From Halomonas sp. (GTDB lineage Bacteria > Pseudomonadota > Gammaproteobacteria > Pseudomonadales > Halomonadaceae), in contig SKHS01000008.1 in assembly GCA_007116835.1 (NCBI GenBank), positions 1 through 8,875 on the forward strand: a stretch of DNA of 8,875 bases. Direction: 5' to 3'. Below the pieces are notes generated by a model that was given only the letters and a program-made list of their open reading frames with translations, was not told the origin of the DNA and ran no database searches. Positions 5,103 through 8,875 of this stretch are shown in pieces; position 1 is the first letter of the stretch, and every line of letters begins with the position of its first letter. The translations under genes and the position numbers were made by a program.

Positions 5103-6224
5103 GTGCCCACAGCTTCAGATACCCAGCTTGAGTCTCATTTTGAAACACTGCCGTCTAATCAACCGATGGCCGATGAGATTCGTGACAACATTCTGCAAAA
5201 CCCAGGTTTTGGCAAGCATTTCACTGATCACATGGCCCACGTCCGCTGGACTGTCGACGCCGACTGGCACGGCCATCAAGTGCGCCCCTATGGCCCACTA
5301 ATCCTCGACCCAGCGGCCTCGGTGCTGCACTACGGTCAGGAAATTTTTGAAGGCATTAAAGCGTATCGCCATGCCGATGGCTCTATCTGGACATTCCGCC
5401 CAGAGAAAAACGCCGAGCGTTTTCGCCGCAGCGCCCGCCGTTTAGCATTGCCGGAGCTTTCCGATGAAGATTTCATCGGTTCACTGAAAGCGCTGCTGGC
5501 TCAAGACCACACCTGGGTACCTACCCCTTCCAGCGATGCTGACGAGTGCAGCCTCTACCTGCGTCCGTTTATGATCGCCTCCGAAGCCTTCCTAGGCGTA
5601 CGTCCGGCTCATGAAGTCGACTACTACGTGATTGCCTCACCAGCGGCGGCTTACTTCAAGGGCGGCATTGAGCCGGTGTCTATCTGGCTCTCTTCCCACT
5701 ACAAGCGCGCAGCCCCTGGCGGCACCGGCTTTGCCAAGTGCGGCGGTAACTATGCGGCCTCCCTGGCAGCCCAGAAAGAAGCCGCCGCGAACGGCTGCAG
5801 CCAAGTAGCATTCTTAGACGCCGCTGAAAACAAGTGGATTGAAGAGCTGGGCGGTATGAACCTGTTCTTCGTTTATAAAGATGGTCGTTTAGTGACGCCT
5901 CGCCTCACCGACACCATCCTGGAAGGCGTCACCCGCAACTCCGTGCTTACCCTGGCAAAAGATGCGGGCCTAACACCAGAAGAGCGCGCCATCAGCATCG
6001 ACGAATGGCGCGAAGGCGCTGCGTCTGGCGAGATTACCGAAGTGTTCGCCTGCGGTACGGCAGCGGTCATTACCCCGGTCGGCGAACTGGTCACCGAAAA
6101 CGAGCGTATTCGTTTACAAGGCGATGGCAACAACGAGATCGCCAAGCGTATCCGCAAAACGCTGCTCGACCTGCAATATGGCCGCAGTGAAGATAAATAC
6201 GGCTGGCTCACCCGGTTGGTATAG
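5103..6224 (+). CDS. ilvE: Branched-chain amino acid aminotransferase (class II, PLP fold type IV)
   Basis: IlvE catalyses the last step of leucine, isoleucine and valine synthesis, and the first step of their breakdown, by moving the amino group between glutamate and the branched-chain 2-keto acid. The 373-residue product is of the larger class II type (related to the mycobacterial and eukaryotic enzymes), not the roughly 310-residue E. coli type. Landmarks are YGQEIFEGIKAYR at 77-89, the PLP-binding Lys212 in GGTGFAKCGGNYAAS, EELGGMNLFFV at 247-257 and FACGTAAVITPV at 315-326. The redox C-x-x-C of human BCAT is absent; only Cys317 lies there. Translation begins at GTG with a good ribosome site. 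It lies between pepA and holC, which are usually adjacent, so its position is a lineage-specific insertion or rearrangement. A hairpin after the gene may end its transcript. Confidence 0.95.
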   Translation: MPTASDTQLESHFETLPSNQPMADEIRDNILQNPGFGKHFTDHMAHVRWTVDADWHGHQVRPYGPLILDPAASVLHYGQEIFEGIKAYRHADGSIWTFRPEKNAERFRRSARRLALPELSDEDFIGSLKALLAQDHTWVPTPSSDADECSLYLRPFMIASEAFLGVRPAHEVDYYVIASPAAAYFKGGIEPVSIWLSSHYKRAAPGGTGFAKCGGNYAASLAAQKEAAANGCSQVAFLDAAENKWIEELGGMNLFFVYKDGRLVTPRLTDTILEGVTRNSVLTLAKDAGLTPEERAISIDEWREGAASGEITEVFACGTAAVITPVGELVTENERIRLQGDGNNEIAKRIRKTLLDLQYGRSEDKYGWLTRLV

Positions 6225-6256
6225 ATCAGTTGGTATAAAGCAACTGGTATAACCTA
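6215..6256 (+). repeat. Three-copy 14-bp tandem repeat spanning the ilvE stop
   Basis: GTTGGTATAGATCA (6215-6228), GTTGGTATAAAGCA (6229-6242) and ACTGGTATAACCTA (6243-6256) stand head to tail. They share a (T/C)TGGTATA core. The first copy holds the last two codons and the stop of ilvE (TTG GTA TAG). The other copies repeat a Leu-Val-stop reading in the two other frames. Confidence 0.7.
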
Positions 6257-6258
6257 GC

Positions 6259-6297
6259 TCCCTACCGCCGCTAGCCGCGGTGGTAGGGACGGGTTTT
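6259..6297 (+). terminator. Probable intrinsic terminator after ilvE
   Basis: Bases 6259-6271 pair with 6277-6289 as a 13-bp GC-rich stem (CTCCCTACC side with GGTAGGGA side, one G-U pair) closed by a 5-base loop, followed after ACGGG by TTTT (6294-6297). The stem is strong, but the T-run is short and displaced, so termination may be partial and holC could be reached by read-through. Confidence 0.5.
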
Positions 6298-6326
6298 GAA
6301 AAAAGCGGGAACCGCTGGAGCCTTCG

Positions 6327-6764
6327 ATGGCACGTATCGATTTTTATATTCTTCCTGACACTACCCTGGAAGCGCGCCTGCAGTTTGCTTGCAAGCTAGC
6401 AGAAACCATCCACCGCAAAGGCTATCGGTTGCACCTGCACTGCGAAGATAAAGCCTTGGCTGAACAGGCTGACGAGGCCCTTTGGCAGTTCCGTGAAGAT
6501 GCCTACCTCCCCCATGCGCTGGAAGACAGCGACATGGCCGCCAGCGTGCCGATAACGCTAGGCTGGCAGCAACTCCCGGTGCCAACGCAAGAAACCGCAC
6601 TGCTGAACTTGCACCCCGACATTCCCGACGGCGTGGAACGCTACGCCCGCATTGCCGAAATTATCAATCAGCACCAACAAGTACTGGTCGCCAAACGCGC
6701 CTGCTGGCAGCGCTATAAAGAAATGGGTCATGAAGTGGTGCCACATAAGTTGGGTAATGGCTGA
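6327..6764 (+). CDS. holC: DNA polymerase III chi subunit HolC
   Basis: Chi is an accessory subunit of the replicative clamp loader; with psi (HolD) it links the DnaX complex to single-stranded DNA-binding protein on the lagging strand. The 145-residue product (E. coli 147) has the family's opening pattern DFYIL, the conserved LHCEDKALAEQADEALW at 37-53 (Asp49, Glu50, Trp53), PH at 62-63 in the turn after F-x-E, and the late RYKEMGHEV at 129-137 matching the E. coli RYKAYRVAG region. A TGGAG ribosome site lies 6 bases before the ATG. The gene usually sits between pepA and valS; here ilvE precedes it and a restriction-modification methylase follows. Confidence 0.93.
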   Translation: MARIDFYILPDTTLEARLQFACKLAETIHRKGYRLHLHCEDKALAEQADEALWQFREDAYLPHALEDSDMAASVPITLGWQQLPVPTQETALLNLHPDIPDGVERYARIAEIINQHQQVLVAKRACWQRYKEMGHEVVPHKLGNG

Positions 6765-6769
6765 GATAG

Positions 6770-6799
6770 TTGGTAAAAAAGTACGATCAAAATCAAAAT
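6770..6799 (+). promoter_or_regulatory. Weak candidate promoter for hsdM
   Basis: TTGGTA (6770-6775), 18 bp, CAAAAT (6794-6799), each 4/6 matches, lies in the 56-bp holC-hsdM gap. The spacer and -10 overlap a hexamer tract, ATCAAA twice plus ATCA (6786-6801). The DNA is AT-rich, so such matches arise easily by chance. Confidence 0.2.
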
Positions 6800-6820
6800 C
6801 AGGTTGAGCAAGTAACCCAT

Positions 6821-8875
6821 ATGGCCATCAAGAAATCCGAACTTTACTCCTCCCTCTGGGCCTCCTGCGATGAGCTGCGCGGGGGAATGGACGCGTCCCA
6901 GTACAAGGACTACGTCCTGTTTATGCTGTTTATCAAGTACATTTCGGATAAGTACGCCGATTCAGACGACTTCGCCCCGCCAGTAGTCATCCCTAAGGGC
7001 GCCAGCTTCAAGGATATGATTCAGCTCAAGGGCAAGAGCGACATTGGCGACAAGATCAACACCCAGATCATTCAGCCTTTGATCGAGAACAACGCCCGGC
7101 TGGCGCGCAGCGACTTCCCGGATTTCAACGACCCCAACAAGCTGGGCGAAGGCAAGGCGATGGTTGATCGCCTGACCAACCTGATTGGCATTTTCCAGAA
7201 GCCGGAGCTGGACTTTGCCAAGAATCGCGCCGAACACGACGATATTCTCGGCGATGCCTACGAATACCTGATGCGCCACTTTGCCAGTGAAAGCGGCAAG
7301 AGCAAGGGCCAGTTCTACACGCCCTCGGAAGTGAGCCGAGTCATCTCCCAGGTCATTGGCATTTCCCCGAAGACCGCCGTGGCTGCCGCCACCGCTTATG
7401 ACCCAACATGCGGGTCGGGCTCCCTATTGCTCAAAGTCGCTGCTGAAGCGGGCAAATACATCACGTTGGAAGGCCAAGAAAAGGACGTGACCACTGCCGG
7501 TCTCGCCCGCATGAACATGATCCTGCATAACTTTCCCAGCGCCAACATTCTGCAGGGTGATACGTTAGCCAACCCGAAATTCAAGAGTGACACCGGACAA
7601 GACCTGCGCACCTACGATTATGTCGTGGCCAATCCGCCCTTTTCCGACAAGGCTTGGAGTACCGGCTTAACGCCGGAGGACGACGAGTTTCAGCGCTTCA
7701 ACTGGGGCGTTCCGCCCGCCAAGCAGGGCGACTATGCTTACTTGCTGCACATCGTTCGTTCCATGAAGAGCACCGGCAAGGGCGCGGTCATTTTGCCCCA
7801 TGGTGTACTCTTCCGAGGCAACGCCGAAGCAGTTATCCGCAAGCAACTGGTGCGCTCCGGCATGCTCAAAGGCATCATCGGCTTGCCTGCCAACCTCTTC
7901 TATGGCACCGGCATTCCTGCTTGCATCCTGGTGCTGGATAAAGAGAACGCCCAGGCTCGCAAAGGCATCTTTATGATAGATGCCTCAAAAGGCTTTATCA
8001 AAGACGGCAATAAAAACCGCCTGCGTGAGCAGGACATCCACCGCATGGTGGACTCCTTCAAAAAGCAAGTGTCCGTGCCGCGTTATGCCCGCATGGTGCC
8101 CTTTGATGAAATTGCCGACCCAAAAAACGATTTCAACCTCAACCTGCCGCGCTACATCGATACCAGCGAGCCGGAAGACCAGCACGACATCCACGCCCAC
8201 CTCAACGGCGGCATTCCTTTACGGGATATCGACGGCGACGAGCATGCCATTCCACCAGTGCCTGGCTTGGCTACCTACTGGCAGGTATTTCCGCAGCTGC
8301 GCCAAGCTCTGTTTCGCTCTAACCGCCATTCGGGCTACGCAGACCCGGCAATAGAAGCAGCGGCCATCAAACCCGCGATTCTTGAGCACCAGGAGTTCTC
8401 CACCTTCCGCCAAGAGGTGATCAGCCTGTTCACTGACTGGCGCGAACGCAACGAGCCGCGCCTGAAAGCCTTTGGTGAAGACAAGCAGCCCAAGGCGCTG
8501 ATTACTGAAATCGGTGATGACCTGCTGGAGACCTTCCGCAAGGCTCCCTTGCTGGACCCCTATGATATTTATCAGCACCTGATGGACTACTGGTACGCGA
8601 CCCTGCAAGACGACGCCTACGAAATCGCCGCCGACGGCTGGGTGGCCAAAACACGACGCATCAAGGAGGAGATCACCAGCGGCAAGAAAAAAGGCCAGCT
8701 GAAAGACAAAGGCTGGACGTGCGATCTACTGCCCAAGCCCTACATCGTCGCCCACTACTTCGCCAAGCAACAGGCTGAGCTTGATAAGCTGCAAACCGAG
8801 CTGGACAGCCTCGCCAGCCAGCTCACCGAGTTGGAAGAAGAGCACGGCGGCGAAGACGGCGCGTTTGCCGAGCTG
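6821..8875 (+). CDS. hsdM: Type I restriction-modification DNA methyltransferase subunit (HsdM), C-terminus beyond window
   Basis: HsdM is the adenine-N6 methyltransferase of a type I system; with the specificity subunit HsdS it methylates a split target, and with HsdR it forms the restriction complex. The frame is open for 685 codons to the window edge. Residues 5-160 form the N-terminal HsdM domain (SELYSSLWASCDELRGG, then DYVLFMLFIKYISDKY), with GKSKGQFYTPSEVSRVI at 159-175. The methyltransferase core has the AdoMet motif DPTCGSG (194-200) and the catalytic NPPF (271-274). LPHGVLFRG lies at 325-333. After the conserved NLNLPRYID (439-447) there is a long extra region and a charged, coiled-coil-like segment at about 647-675. 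It is thus longer than the roughly 480-540 residues of classical HsdM. The ATG has only a distant AGGTTGAG site. hsdS and hsdR are not in the window. Confidence 0.94.
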   Translation, partial: MAIKKSELYSSLWASCDELRGGMDASQYKDYVLFMLFIKYISDKYADSDDFAPPVVIPKGASFKDMIQLKGKSDIGDKINTQIIQPLIENNARLARSDFPDFNDPNKLGEGKAMVDRLTNLIGIFQKPELDFAKNRAEHDDILGDAYEYLMRHFASESGKSKGQFYTPSEVSRVISQVIGISPKTAVAAATAYDPTCGSGSLLLKVAAEAGKYITLEGQEKDVTTAGLARMNMILHNFPSANILQGDTLANPKFKSDTGQDLRTYDYVVANPPFSDKAWSTGLTPEDDEFQRFNWGVPPAKQGDYAYLLHIVRSMKSTGKGAVILPHGVLFRGNAEAVIRKQLVRSGMLKGIIGLPANLFYGTGIPACILVLDKENAQARKGIFMIDASKGFIKDGNKNRLREQDIHRMVDSFKKQVSVPRYARMVPFDEIADPKNDFNLNLPRYIDTSEPEDQHDIHAHLNGGIPLRDIDGDEHAIPPVPGLATYWQVFPQLRQALFRSNRHSGYADPAIEAAAIKPAILEHQEFSTFRQEVISLFTDWRERNEPRLKAFGEDKQPKALITEIGDDLLETFRKAPLLDPYDIYQHLMDYWYATLQDDAYEIAADGWVAKTRRIKEEITSGKKKGQLKDKGWTCDLLPKPYIVAHYFAKQQAELDKLQTELDSLASQLTELEEEHGGEDGAFAEL

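Noticed and set aside
6786..6801. ATCAAA hexamer tract upstream of hsdM as a phase-variation switch
   Set aside because: Fewer than three units and period six would not shift a reading frame; too short to be a credible slippage switch.
8219..8608. 129-codon minus-strand open frame inside hsdM
   Set aside because: Antisense shadow of a well-supported methylase frame with no recognisable motif; the same applies to the minus-strand frame at 6962-7279 and the plus-strand frames at 7654-7941 and 7980-8354.
1..8875. tRNA, rRNA, CRISPR array, insertion sequence or integrase
   Set aside because: None was seen on either strand: no regularly spaced repeats, no transposase-like frame, and no cloverleaf or rRNA-like stretch.

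Overview
The window looks like an ordinary chromosomal stretch of a gammaproteobacterium, most probably of the Halomonas group. This rests on protein style (acidic-leaning, moderately high GC) and on the classic gammaproteobacterial layout in which lptF-lptG is divergent from pepA, followed by holC. No database search was possible, so the genus is an inference.

Layout. On the minus strand at the left edge are the first 34 codons of bacterioferritin (bfr, 1-103) and, just upstream of it, a complete bacterioferritin-associated ferredoxin (bfd, 260-466). Together they form an iron storage and iron release pair. bfd has a Fur-box-like sequence in its promoter, and bfr has a perfect 22-bp palindrome over its probable -35. 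Still on the minus strand is an envelope operon, lptF (2199-3278) > lptG (1123-2199) > a small RDD-family membrane protein (625-1098). LptF and LptG are the permease halves of the ABC transporter that lifts lipopolysaccharide out of the inner membrane. Their genes overlap by one base, and the RDD gene follows after 24 bp.

A 151-bp divergent promoter region, which contains a 15-bp tandem repeat, separates lptF from the plus-strand genes: pepA (leucyl aminopeptidase, 3430-4950), ilvE (class II branched-chain amino acid aminotransferase, GTG start, 5103-6224), holC (DNA polymerase III chi subunit, 6327-6764) and the first 685 codons of a type I restriction-modification methylase, hsdM (6821 to the window end). 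A strong hairpin lies between ilvE and holC.

In many gammaproteobacteria pepA is followed directly by holC and then valS. Here ilvE sits between pepA and holC, and an hsdM starts 56 bp after holC where valS would be expected. The right edge is therefore probably the start of a restriction-modification island. No transposase, integrase, tRNA, rRNA or CRISPR array is visible. I see no convincing undescribed system in the window. The most rewarding signals are in the intergenic DNA (the bfr palindrome, the lptF-pepA tandem repeat and the stop-carrying 14-bp repeats after ilvE) and at the holC/hsdM boundary.
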